From: CBDBUR01 sp965212075
GTDB taxonomy: Bacteria > Pseudomonadota > Alphaproteobacteria > JAPOUT01 > G958296285
Direction of reading: 5' to 3'
Length of the DNA stretch: 64,000 bases
Assembly: GCA_965212075.1 (NCBI GenBank)
Contig: OZ243043.1
Location: forward strand, 1,549,015-1,613,014
Shown here: one piece after another, positions 43,026-51,304 of the stretch
Position numbering within the stretch: position 1 is the stretch's first letter
How the letters are laid out: the number at the start of each line of letters is the position of its first letter
Program-made: the position numbers and the translations under genes
The notes under the pieces: generated by a model
The model's database searches: none
The model's input: only the letters and a program-made list of their open reading frames with translations
Told to the model about the DNA's origin: nothing

Positions 43026-44560
43026 CCTTTTCCGCTCCCATTTTTGTTCCCATTTCCGCTCATCGTTGGGATGATGAAGGCCTGATCGCCAATATCGCTT
43101 TTATCACCTTCGGGCCAGCGCTGCGTGATGGTCTTGATTTTTGTCCAGAAGCGCACACCCTCGGTGCCGTGCTGGTTGACATCGCCAAAGACCGAGCGCT
43201 TCCAGCCGCCAAAACTATGATAGGACACCGGCACGGGTATTGGCACGTTGATCCCAACCATGCCGACTCGCACTTGTGTGGCAAACGCGCGCGCCGCACC
43301 GCCATCGCGCGTGAAAATTGAAACGCCATTGCCATATTGATGATTTGACGGCAGCGCCGCTGCCTCTTCCAAAGTTTCGGCGCGCACGACCTGCAGCACG
43401 GGGCCGAAAATCTCCTCTTGATAGGATTTCATAGACGGCTGCACATGATCAAACAAAGACGGCCCGATAAAGAATCCGTTCTCATATCCCTGCAAAGAGC
43501 GACCGCGCCCGTCAAGCTTGAGCGCTGCGCCCTCATCGACGCCCATCTGGATATAATTTTCGACGCGCGCTTTGTGCGCCGCAGAAACCACCGGGCCATA
43601 ATGCGCGTCGGGATCCGTTGATATGCCGACTTTCAAACCTTGCGCCGCAACCAGCATGCGCTCAACAAATTCGTCGCCGGTCTTCTTGCCAACCGCCACC
43701 GCCACCGGCAAGGCCATGCAGCGCTCGCCCGCCGAGCCATAGGCCGCGCCGACAATATCCTTCACCGTCTGGTCAAGATCAGCGTCGGGCAAAATCACGC
43801 CGTGATTTTTCGCGCCGCCCATCGCCTGAACGCGCTTGCCCTGCGCGCTCGCCGTCGCATAGACATAATGCGCAATGTCCGACGAGCCGACAAAGCTCAT
43901 CGCTTGAACATCCCGATGCGCCAGCAGCGCATCAACCGCAGCCTTGTCGCCATGCACGCAATTGAGAACGCCCGCAGGCGCGCCCGCTTCCATCATCAGC
44001 GCAGCGAGCCTCACCGGCACGGACGGGGCTTTCTCCGAAGGCTTCAAAACAAAACTATTGCCGCACGCAATCGCAACCGCAAACATCCACATCGGAATCA
44101 TCGCCGGAAAATTGAACGGCGTGATCCCCGCGCAAACGCCGACCGGCTGGCGCATTGAATAGACATCAATGCCCGGCCCAGCGCCTTGCGTATATTCGCC
44201 CTTGAGCAGATGTGGAATGCCGCACGCAAACTCAACAACCTCTAGCCCGCGCTGCAGATCGCCTTTGGAATCGGCGATCACTTTGCCATGCTCGCTCGAC
44301 AGCAGCGCGGCAAGCTCATCCATGTTCTGCTCGAGCAGCTCCTTAAACGCAAACAGAACGCGCGCGCGCCTTTGCGGATTTGTCGCCGCCCAGCCCGGCA
44401 GCGCCGCTTTCGCCGCCTGAACCGCGTCATCCACCTCGCGCGCCGTCGCAAACGACACCCGCGCCTGAACTTCGCCCGTATTCGGATTATAGACCTCGCC
44501 AAACCGAGCCGATCCGCCAGCCGCCTGAGCCCCGTTGATAAAATGGTTGATCTCACGCAT
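43022..44560 (-). CDS. mmsA: Methylmalonate-semialdehyde dehydrogenase (CoA-acylating)
   Basis: 512 aa, ALDH fold; catalytic Cys in GSAGERCMALPVAV, GMVGINVPIPVPVSYHSFGGWKRSVFGD near the end, typical of MmsA. It makes propionyl-CoA from methylmalonate semialdehyde. First intact gene of the valine operon. Its ATG (44560) no longer has a close SD. GGAGGG sits 25 bp upstream because an 18-bp near-duplication of the start region is inserted, producing a five-codon upstream frame whose TGA abuts this ATG. The first about 70 codons and the leader are duplicated at 45877-46122. Confidence 0.96.
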   Translation of the reverse strand: MREINHFINGAQAAGGSARFGEVYNPNTGEVQARVSFATAREVDDAVQAAKAALPGWAATNPQRRARVLFAFKELLEQNMDELAALLSSEHGKVIADSKGDLQRGLEVVEFACGIPHLLKGEYTQGAGPGIDVYSMRQPVGVCAGITPFNFPAMIPMWMFAVAIACGNSFVLKPSEKAPSVPVRLAALMMEAGAPAGVLNCVHGDKAAVDALLAHRDVQAMSFVGSSDIAHYVYATASAQGKRVQAMGGAKNHGVILPDADLDQTVKDIVGAAYGSAGERCMALPVAVAVGKKTGDEFVERMLVAAQGLKVGISTDPDAHYGPVVSAAHKARVENYIQMGVDEGAALKLDGRGRSLQGYENGFFIGPSLFDHVQPSMKSYQEEIFGPVLQVVRAETLEEAAALPSNHQYGNGVSIFTRDGGAARAFATQVRVGMVGINVPIPVPVSYHSFGGWKRSVFGDVNQHGTEGVRFWTKIKTITQRWPEGDKSDIGDQAFIIPTMSGNGNKNGSGKG

Positions 44561-44622
44561 TCAATTGATCCCACACATTCACTTGCCCTCCGTGATCTTA
44601 TTTTAATCTAAATCATCGCCGA
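44355..44622 (-). repeat. mmsA 5' region, inner copy of a direct repeat
   Basis: Start region of intact mmsA plus about 60 bp of leader, matching 45877-46122 in the same orientation with few changes apart from an 18-bp insertion at the ATG. Right boundary is where the leaders stop matching after TAAATCATCG. Confidence 0.85.
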
Positions 44623-44853
44623 ATATATGTGATTTTGACAAATTCTTTGACAAATTCGGGGCATAAACTTTGTTTGTCAGACGGATTCAGGACGGCTCTA
44701 AACCTTATGCGCATATCGAGCGCATATGGCGGCACGCTCGATCGGACTCATCAAATTCGCAAGAAATTAGGCTATACAGGCATGTAGCAAATTCGTTCTA
44801 GACCCAGATTGGATACAGACAAAAACTTCCTCAAAATAACCCCCGCATGAAAC

Positions 44854-45762
44854 CTAACCCATCTGTTTTAAACAAGCAGAAATAAGAACCAGAGCACTCC
44901 CCCATTCTTTAAGAGCCTTTCTCGCCTTTTCCTGATCTAAAGGCTTGCCATCGTTATGCGCGATATAGTGATTGCGAAATTTATTTACAGAATCAATTTG
45001 ACTTAATAATTTATGCGCCCCGGAAAAATTAAAAGCTTTCTTGACACTATCAAATATACCATCGAGATGACGATGCTCATTGAGAGCATAATCTAAACAA
45101 TCTCGGAATCTGCCTAACGGGGATTGAAGCCTGTTATAAAGAATTCCTTTCCTCAAAGAATGGACAAGTCTCTCGTAATGATGGCGGCGACCTTCCGGAA
45201 GAGAGGACAGATCAGGAGAAAACCAAATATCTTGCTTTATTCGATCGCTTGGAAGTCTATCGCGTAATGGCTGCAGAATTAATGTGCTTGCTAGAGAATC
45301 AAGCACATTCAAAATAGGTTGAAAGGCTGGTGCCAAAGAAATTTTCTCTTTCTCAATAAAAGAGAATAAAACTAGCGCCTGTCTGATAGCCTCCAATGAT
45401 TCACCAGTTAGAACTTCCCTAGCTTCTTTACCAAAAAACTCAACGACTGCATCACTTTCCACCAATTCTTTGTCATGCCCCACCAATTTATAGCGAATAA
45501 AAATCACTTCGCTGCTGCCTCGCTCCTGACGAACATTGCCCACAATAAATCCTGCATTTATCCATGACGCAGCTTGAGGGCGGTTTTTTACATTACTTTG
45601 ATTAGCCCACCACGCTCTATATTTGTTAGACGATTCCGGCAATGAGATACCAATAATATCCTCAACCTCTTTGAAACTGAGCGTTAGTCTGTCTTGAGAA
45701 GCAGGAAGATTTTTAAGGTGCCTCTCCAAAGGTTCATATTTAGAGTGTGATGTTCTTGTCAT
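44854..45762 (-). CDS. DUF7662-HEPN fusion protein (candidate defence/RNase gene)
   Basis: 302 aa from ATG 45762, preceded by AAGGA and overlapping the stop of the mmsA fragment (TAATG). Residues 8-88 (SKYEPLERHLKN, LTLSFKEVEDIIGISLPES, YRAWWANQ, AASWINAGFIVGNV) match the DUF7662 pattern seen in many uncharacterised bacterial proteins. The all-helical C-terminal domain ends with KFRNHYIAHNDGKPLD: R263-x5-H269 fits the HEPN RNase motif R-x4-6-H, close to AbiU2-like forms. Lower GC than the surrounding operon. Likely a cytoplasmic HEPN ribonuclease, but unproven. Confidence 0.65.
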   Translation of the reverse strand: MTRTSHSKYEPLERHLKNLPASQDRLTLSFKEVEDIIGISLPESSNKYRAWWANQSNVKNRPQAASWINAGFIVGNVRQERGSSEVIFIRYKLVGHDKELVESDAVVEFFGKEAREVLTGESLEAIRQALVLFSFIEKEKISLAPAFQPILNVLDSLASTLILQPLRDRLPSDRIKQDIWFSPDLSSLPEGRRHHYERLVHSLRKGILYNRLQSPLGRFRDCLDYALNEHRHLDGIFDSVKKAFNFSGAHKLLSQIDSVNKFRNHYIAHNDGKPLDQEKARKALKEWGSALVLISACLKQMG

Positions 45763-46082
45763 TACATTTTTCCTTCCAGATTCTTGAGCCATAGGCTGAG
45801 CGCTTTAAGATAAGCGCGGTTAAAAATAAAAATCAATATGCTCATCGTGCGGAAAGTGATCTGCCCGCTGCTTAAAAGAACGCGCGCGCGCCTTTGCGGA
45901 TTGGTCGCCGCCCAGCCCGGCAGCACCGCCTTGGCCGCCTGAACGGCGTCATCCACTTCGCGCGCCGTCGCAAACGACACCCGCGCCTGAACTTCACCCG
46001 TATTCGGATTATAGACCTCGCCAAACCGATCCGATCCGCCAGCCGCCTGAGCCCCGTTGATAAAATGGTTGATCTCACGCAT
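45762..46082 (-). pseudogene. Truncated mmsA 5' fragment fused to foreign tail
   Basis: 106 codons. The first about 70 equal MmsA up to TNPQRRARVL, then the sequence departs into an unrelated tail (SGQITFRTMSILIF...NLEGKM). Leader has the normal GGAGGG 7 bp before ATG 46082, so this is probably the original mmsA start and promoter. Its TAA overlaps the HEPN gene's ATG, making it the upstream cistron for that gene. No catalytic domain remains. Confidence 0.85.
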
Positions 46083-46122
46083 TCAATTGCCCTCCGCGCT
46101 CCTATTTTAACTAAATCATCGG
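45877..46122 (-). repeat. mmsA 5' region, outer copy of a direct repeat
   Basis: Matches 44355-44622; together the pair bounds a 1.25-kb segment (44623-45876) that contains only the DUF7662-HEPN gene and its flanks. The copy lacks the 18-bp start duplication. Confidence 0.85.
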
Positions 46123-46136
46123 CAAAAACAATAAAC

Positions 46137-46163
46137 GGGAAGTGGGAATTAATCTCACTTCCC
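46137..46163 (-). terminator. Stem-loop with T-rich tail upstream of mmsA leader
   Basis: GGGAAGTG and CACTTCCC pair around an 11-nt loop; on the minus strand GTTTATTGTTTTTG follows. It is located before the mmsA start, where no minus-strand gene ends, so it could be an attenuator or a terminator for a transcript from further upstream. The 46164-46334 spacer also holds a doubled ATGTGCGCGGCTT. Confidence 0.4.
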
Positions 46164-46334
46164 ATCCATTGAGGAAACCTTTCTCCAGCGTCTGCGCCCA
46201 ATAACGCGCAGAAAATTGAAGCCGAATGTGCGCGGCTTAATGTGCGCGGCTTGTTTAATTCGCTCCCGCGGCAAATCTGCCATAGTTTTTATGTATATAA
46301 TTCCAAAATTTGTTATTCTAAATACGCTTTTATC

Positions 46335-47120
46335 ATGAGCATGGGAGGGTCAAAAATAAGCGCGATGAGGATGATTCTTTTCATTTTTTTGTTTGCGGGA
46401 TTGTCCGCACAGCATGCGCAGACGGCTGATCTATCCAAAATCCAAACGAGGGAGCTGGAGGCGCTCGCGGCCAACACCGCCTCGCAAAGGCGCGTCAACG
46501 AGCTTGATGACACAACGGCGAAGCTGGTCTCCGAATATCGCGCGGTGATCGCGCAGATTGAAAGCCTCAAAAAATATAACGCGCAGATGAATCGCTTGAT
46601 CACCGCACAGCGGGAGGAAAAAACCGACATTCGCGCGCAGATCAGGCAAGCGGGGACGATTGATCGCCACATTATTCCTCTGATGCACAAAATGCTCAGC
46701 GCGCTGGCGCAATTTGTTGAATTGGACGTCCCCTTTTTGCGCGCGGAGCGCAAAGCGCGGATCGAGACTTTGCGCCAGGTGATGGATCGCTCTGACACGC
46801 AGCCCGCTGAAAAATTTCGCAAAATCTTGGAAGCTTATGAGATTGAAATGGAATATGGCCGCACGATTGAGGCATGGCAGGGCGTCCTGCCGCAGCCGAT
46901 TGAGGGCAAAGACATCACAGTGGATTTTATGCGCTTTGGCCGCCTGAGCTGGGTCTACCAGACATTCAATCAGGATCAAACGGCTTTATGGGATCAGCAA
47001 AACAAGACATGGCTGCCGCTTTATGGCTGGTCGAGCGATATTCATCAAGCGGTGAAGGTCGCGCGCGAGCAGGCACCGCCATCGCTTTTGTTGCTGCCGA
47101 TCAAAGAGCGAAAAAAATGA
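46335..47120 (+). CDS. DUF3450 periplasmic coiled-coil protein of a TonB system
   Basis: 261 aa. Signal peptide MRMILFIFLFAGLSAQHAQTA; ATG at 46335 or 46365 (GGGAGG lies between them). Central coiled coil (residues 40-105, TAKLVSEYRAVIAQIESLKKYNAQMNRL) followed by IIPLMHKMLSALAQFVELDVPFL and ERKARIETLRQVMDRSD, all DUF3450 features. First gene of the DUF3450-TtpC-ExbB-ExbD-TonB-TPR operon; its TGA overlaps the next ATG. Confidence 0.85.
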   Translation: MSMGGSKISAMRMILFIFLFAGLSAQHAQTADLSKIQTRELEALAANTASQRRVNELDDTTAKLVSEYRAVIAQIESLKKYNAQMNRLITAQREEKTDIRAQIRQAGTIDRHIIPLMHKMLSALAQFVELDVPFLRAERKARIETLRQVMDRSDTQPAEKFRKILEAYEIEMEYGRTIEAWQGVLPQPIEGKDITVDFMRFGRLSWVYQTFNQDQTALWDQQNKTWLPLYGWSSDIHQAVKVAREQAPPSLLLLPIKERKK

Positions 47121-48463
47121 GGTTAGTGAGTTTCATTTTATTGATCTGCTTTGCGCTTCCGGCCTTTGCTGCAGAAGCGCAAACGCCGGAACTGACGCTT
47201 GAACAGCTCCTCAAACAGGTTGAGCAGAGACGCTTTGAAGAAGACCGTGCTAATCAAAAGCGCGAAGCTGAGTTTCTGAATAAAAAAAATCAGCGAGCCA
47301 GACTGCTCGTGCAAGCAAAAGCCGCGCTCAAAAAGCTGGAGGCGCGCGCGAAGAAGCTCGAAAACGTTTTCAACGAAAACGAGCTACAGCTCGCGAAGCT
47401 GACCGAGCAACTTACCGAGAGGCTGGGCGCTTTTGCCGAAATGTTTGGCGTGATCAAACAAGCGGCGGGCGAGACGCAGGGGCAGCTCAACGCGTCTTTG
47501 ATTTCGGGCGAGCGCAAAGATCGTGCCGAGCAGCTTGAAGGACTTGTCAAAGCAAAAAGGATTCCGACCGTTGATCAGATTCAAACGCTCTGGCAGATGA
47601 TGATGGATGAGCTGGTTGTGCAGAGCGTGATTTCAACCTTTGACGGCATCCTCGTTGATGGTGACGGGCAGGCGCGGACGGCGCAAATCACGCGCATTGG
47701 CGCGTTTGTCGCGATGCATGACGGGGAATATCTGGATTATTTGCCGGATACGCAGCAATATAGATTGCTGGGGCGGCAGCCTGCGGGGAAGTTTCTCGAT
47801 GCCGCCGAAAATGTTGAAGGGCGCGCAGCGGACGAGATCATCACGGCGGCGATTGATCCGGCGCGCGGCGGTATTCTTGCGCTGCTGGTGGAGACGCCCA
47901 GCCTTCTTGAGCGCGTTCAGCAAGGCGGTCTTGTCGGCTATACGATTATTTTGATCGCTTTGTCTGGCATGGCGTTGGGCGTCTGGCGGTTTTTGGTTTT
48001 GACGCAGGTGCGCGGTGCGGTCAATGTGCAGGCGGCGGATCTGCAAAATCTGTCGGATCACAATCCGCTAGGCCGCGTGCTGGCTTCTGTTGCGGGGATC
48101 AAAAACCTTGACGGCGAGACTTTGGAGCTCAAGCTTCACGATGCGACTTTGCGCGAACTGCCGGAGCTTGAACATTATCTGCCTTTGGTAAAAATTTTTG
48201 CAGCGATCGCGCCTTTGCTGGGGCTGCTCGGCACGGTGACCGGCATGATTTTGACGTTTCAGGCGATCACTTTATTTGGCACCGGCGATCCGAAATTGAT
48301 GGCCGGCGGCATTTCGCAGGCTTTGGTGACGACGGTTTTGGGCTTAATCACTGCGGTGCCGCTGATTTTGATCCACGCGCTGGCCGCTTCGCGCGCGCGC
48401 GAGATTCAGCAAGTTCTTGAAGAGCAGGCCGCCGGATTGATCGCGAGCAGTGTCAAAGGATAA
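47117..48463 (+). CDS. TtpC-like MotA/TolQ/ExbB protein with periplasmic coiled-coil domain
   Basis: 448 aa from ATGA overlap at 47117. Signal peptide ICFALPAFAAEA, then a 90-residue coiled coil (FLNKKNQRARLLVQAKAALKKLEARAKKL region). Next come a beta-rich stretch and a MotA/TolQ/ExbB domain with three TM helices (VGYTIILIALSGMALGVW; LVKIFAAIAPLLGLLGTVTGMI; VTTVLGLITAVPLILIHAL). In Vibrio TonB2, TtpC is required besides ExbB2/ExbD2. Proton channel partner for energised outer-membrane transport. Confidence 0.88.
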   Translation: MRLVSFILLICFALPAFAAEAQTPELTLEQLLKQVEQRRFEEDRANQKREAEFLNKKNQRARLLVQAKAALKKLEARAKKLENVFNENELQLAKLTEQLTERLGAFAEMFGVIKQAAGETQGQLNASLISGERKDRAEQLEGLVKAKRIPTVDQIQTLWQMMMDELVVQSVISTFDGILVDGDGQARTAQITRIGAFVAMHDGEYLDYLPDTQQYRLLGRQPAGKFLDAAENVEGRAADEIITAAIDPARGGILALLVETPSLLERVQQGGLVGYTIILIALSGMALGVWRFLVLTQVRGAVNVQAADLQNLSDHNPLGRVLASVAGIKNLDGETLELKLHDATLRELPELEHYLPLVKIFAAIAPLLGLLGTVTGMILTFQAITLFGTGDPKLMAGGISQALVTTVLGLITAVPLILIHALAASRAREIQQVLEEQAAGLIASSVKG

Positions 48464-48470
48464 CCAGATC

Positions 48471-49016
48471 ATGAATCAGATCATTGAGACTTTTCTGACC
48501 TATCTGGGAGCCATTTCCTCTCTGCGTGATTTTATGGAGCTGGGAGGCCCGATCATGTGGGTGATTGCGTTGAACAGCTTTGTTCTCTGGGCGCTGATTT
48601 TGGAGCGGCTTTATTATTACAAAGTCAGCGCGGCGCGCGACATCAGCCAGCTTGAGGCGGATTGGAGCAACCGCCATCATTATCGCCTATGGCAGATAAA
48701 ATATATCCGCACGGCGATGATGTCTGAACACCGGATCAAATGTTTTTCGCAGCTTTCGCTAATTAAAGGTCTGGTAGCGATTTTGCCTTTTTTGGGCCTA
48801 TTCGGCACGGTGGCCGGCATGATCGAAGTGTTTGATGTGCTGGCACAAACCGGCGCGTCCAATGCGCGTGCGATGGCGTCGGGTGTTTCCAAAGCGACTC
48901 TGCCGACAATGGCGGGCATGGTCGTCGCACTTTCGGGGCTGTATTTCAGCGCGCTGCTCGAGCGGCAGGCGGGCAAAAATATGAACCGATGCGAACATAT
49001 ATTGCAGGAGTCATAA
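48471..49016 (+). CDS. exbB: ExbB-type biopolymer transport protein
   Basis: 181 aa; ATG 48471 with AAAGGA upstream (a GTG 21 bases earlier overlaps the previous gene). Three TM helices, with GPIMWVIALNSFVLWALILERLYYY and VAILPFLGLFGTVAGMIEVFDVLA containing the conserved ExbB helix-2 pattern; VSKATLPTMAGMVVALSGLYF is helix 3. Forms the proton channel with ExbD. Confidence 0.92.
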   Translation: MNQIIETFLTYLGAISSLRDFMELGGPIMWVIALNSFVLWALILERLYYYKVSAARDISQLEADWSNRHHYRLWQIKYIRTAMMSEHRIKCFSQLSLIKGLVAILPFLGLFGTVAGMIEVFDVLAQTGASNARAMASGVSKATLPTMAGMVVALSGLYFSALLERQAGKNMNRCEHILQES

Positions 49017-49017
49017 T

Positions 49018-49425
49018 ATGCGGATGCGCAGGCGGTCAGCTTTAGATGAAGACAGCGCGATTGATATGACGCCGATGCTGGATGTCGTGTTCATCATGCT
49101 GATTTTCTTTATCGTCACGGCGACGTTTGTCAAAGAGACGGGCATTGATGTCACGAGGCCGGATGCGGAAACGGCAGTCAAACAGACCAAAGTCGGCATT
49201 TTGATCGCGATTGATGAAAACAACGAAATTTGGATCAATCGCCGCAAAATAGATCTGACCGCACTGCGCGCCAATGTGGAGAGATTGCGCGCGGAAAACC
49301 CACAGGGTAGCGCGGTGATTCAAGCCGACAAAGTCGCGCGCACCGGAATTTTAGTGGACGTGATGGATCGCCTGCGCCAAGCGGGCGTTCCCCGCATATC
49401 GATTGCGACCGATGACAAAAAGTGA
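49018..49425 (+). CDS. exbD: ExbD-type biopolymer transport protein
   Basis: 135 aa. Single TM near the N-terminus, DMTPMLDVVFIMLIFFIVTATF, with the essential proton-carrying Asp in MLDVVF. Periplasmic domain ends DRLRQAGVPRISIATD as usual. Follows exbB by one base; tonB starts inside its last codons. Confidence 0.94.
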   Translation: MRMRRRSALDEDSAIDMTPMLDVVFIMLIFFIVTATFVKETGIDVTRPDAETAVKQTKVGILIAIDENNEIWINRRKIDLTALRANVERLRAENPQGSAVIQADKVARTGILVDVMDRLRQAGVPRISIATDDKK

Positions 49426-50050
49426 ACTTTTACAAAATGATCCCCTAACGCCCTTAATGCGTAAAGGCATTTTCATCAGTCTCGCGCTGGGGATTACTTT
49501 TGTTCTTTTTATTGTGATGCAGATTTTGGTGACCGGCGACAATGCGAGTCTTGAAGAAGCGGCGGCCAATGCGCAGATAGATTTTGTGCGCATCAAGCGT
49601 GATGAGGGCCTCAATACGAAAGACCGTAAGCCGCTGCGTCCACAGCAAAAAAACAATGAGCCGCCGCCAAAGATAAAACATCAAAAGCCGCCACTACCAC
49701 CGCCCGGGTCTTTGGCGAAGGCTTTGCCCAATGCGGGGCGGCTGTCTTTGATGAACAATCTTGAGGCGCCGTCTGACGGGGAGATTTTGCCTCTGGTGCG
49801 TGTGCTGCCGCAATATCCGGCGCGCGCGCTCAATCGCGGCATTGAAGGCTGGGTGCTGCTGGAATTCACCGTCAGCAAAGCGGGCATTGTTCTCGCCCCG
49901 CGCGTGGTGCAGGCTGATCCGCCGACCATTTTCAACCGCGCCGCTCTGCGCGCTGTCAGCCGCTGGAAATATAAGCCCCAGATCGTCAACGGCAAGCCCG
50001 CCGATCGCACGGGCGTCCAAACAGTGATCGTGTTTGAGCTGGAAAAATGA
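49412..50050 (+). CDS. tonB: TonB-family energy transducer
   Basis: 212 aa; ATG at 49412 overlaps exbD by 14 bp. Cytoplasmic lead, TM anchor GIFISLALGITFVLFIVMQIL, proline-rich stretch (NEPPPKIKHQKPPLPPPG, shorter than in E. coli TonB), and a C-terminal TonB domain VLPQYPARALNRGIEGWVLLEFTVSKAG with AALRAVSRWKYKPQIVNGKP. Short spacer is typical of TonB2-like systems. Confidence 0.92.
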   Translation: MTKSELLQNDPLTPLMRKGIFISLALGITFVLFIVMQILVTGDNASLEEAAANAQIDFVRIKRDEGLNTKDRKPLRPQQKNNEPPPKIKHQKPPLPPPGSLAKALPNAGRLSLMNNLEAPSDGEILPLVRVLPQYPARALNRGIEGWVLLEFTVSKAGIVLAPRVVQADPPTIFNRAALRAVSRWKYKPQIVNGKPADRTGVQTVIVFELEK

Positions 50051-51270
50051 AGCGGCGTTTTTTGAGAACATTTTTTATCGCCTTCTGTGCTTTATGTTTG
50101 ACGGCAGCCTCGCCGCCGCCGAAGCCGAAAACGCGGCAGGTTGAAACCCTAACCCAATTCACCTATGACGAAATCACCCGCGCGCAGGAATCATCGTCAA
50201 AAGGCCAGCATAAAAACGCCATGTCTATTCTTGATGTCTTGTTAAAAAGCGAGGACGTCAATAATTACGAGCACGCGATCATTTTGCAGCAAAAAGCGTT
50301 TTTGTGGATAGAGATGGAGAATTTTTCTCAAGCGACGAGGTTGCTCAAGCAGGCTATGGCGCTGGGCGCTTTTTCCGAACAGGCTTATCTCAATGCGCTG
50401 TTTAATCTGGCGCAAATTTATGCGGCCAGCGAAAAATATAAAGACGCGATAGAGACGCTCAATCAATGGATGAAGCGCGTTGAGACGATCTCGCCGCAGG
50501 CTCATGCTTTGCTCGCACAGGCTTGGGCGCTTTCGGGTGATCTCAAGCGCGCGACGCCTTATGCCGAAAAGGCGGTCAGTGCCGCCAAAAATCCGCGCAG
50601 AAACTGGCTGCATTTGCTGGCCAGCCTCTATTTGCAGCAAGACCTTTATCGCAAAGCTCTGCCGGTCGCCGCGCAGGGGGTGAAGCTTTATCCCCGTGAT
50701 CGGATTTTTTGGAGCCAGTTGGTCGGGCTTTATGCGGAGCTCAAACAATTTAAGAAATCTTTTGCTTCGCTGCGGACGATGCACCAGCTTGGCCTGTTCA
50801 CGAAGTCTGCGGAATATAGGCGGCTTGCGCAAAGTTATTTGTCCTATGACGCGCCGATACCGGCGGCGCGCGTTCTTGAAGAAGGGCTGCGCAAAAATCT
50901 GGTGGAAAAAAACGATGAAAATTACACTTTGCTGGGCGACGCTTGGCTGTTAGCGCGCGAATGGAAAAAAGCCATTGCAGCGCTTTCCAAGGCAGCGCCT
51001 TTGGTGAAGCATGGCAAGATTTGGCAGCGTCTGGGCAATGGCTATATTGAAGATGAGCAATGGAAAAAAGCTGAGCAGGCTTTTGAGCGCGCTTTGGAGA
51101 AAGGCGATCTATCCGATGAAGGCCGCGTTTGGCTGCTTTTGGGAGTCGCGCGCGCGAAGCAGAAGAAGAACGAACAGGCTTTTACCGCACTCGGGCGGGC
51201 GATTGAATATGACAAAACGAGCTCAGAGGCCAAAGCGTGGATGGATAATCTTCGCGCCCATCAAGAATAA
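50047..51270 (+). CDS. TPR protein of the TonB2-like operon
   Basis: 407 aa, ATGA overlap with tonB. Signal-like N-terminus (TFFIAFCALCLTAASPP). The rest is about eight tetratricopeptide repeats, e.g. ALFNLAQIYAASEKYKDAIETLNQW, LHLLASLYLQQDLYRKALPVAAQGV, WQRLGNGYIEDEQWKKAEQAFERAL, VWLLLGVARAKQKKNEQAFTALGRAI. A periplasmic TPR protein regularly closes DUF3450/TtpC/ExbBD/TonB clusters and helps TonB function. Confidence 0.88.
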   Translation: MKRRFLRTFFIAFCALCLTAASPPPKPKTRQVETLTQFTYDEITRAQESSSKGQHKNAMSILDVLLKSEDVNNYEHAIILQQKAFLWIEMENFSQATRLLKQAMALGAFSEQAYLNALFNLAQIYAASEKYKDAIETLNQWMKRVETISPQAHALLAQAWALSGDLKRATPYAEKAVSAAKNPRRNWLHLLASLYLQQDLYRKALPVAAQGVKLYPRDRIFWSQLVGLYAELKQFKKSFASLRTMHQLGLFTKSAEYRRLAQSYLSYDAPIPAARVLEEGLRKNLVEKNDENYTLLGDAWLLAREWKKAIAALSKAAPLVKHGKIWQRLGNGYIEDEQWKKAEQAFERALEKGDLSDEGRVWLLLGVARAKQKKNEQAFTALGRAIEYDKTSSEAKAWMDNLRAHQE

Positions 51271-51304
51271 GTTAAAAAGCGCAGGCATTATTGATGGCGC
51301 GCGC

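Noticed and set aside
44355..46122. Insertion sequence or composite transposon around the HEPN gene
   Set aside because: No transposase and no terminal inverted repeats were seen; the flanks are copies of mmsA itself, favouring recombination or site-restoring integration.
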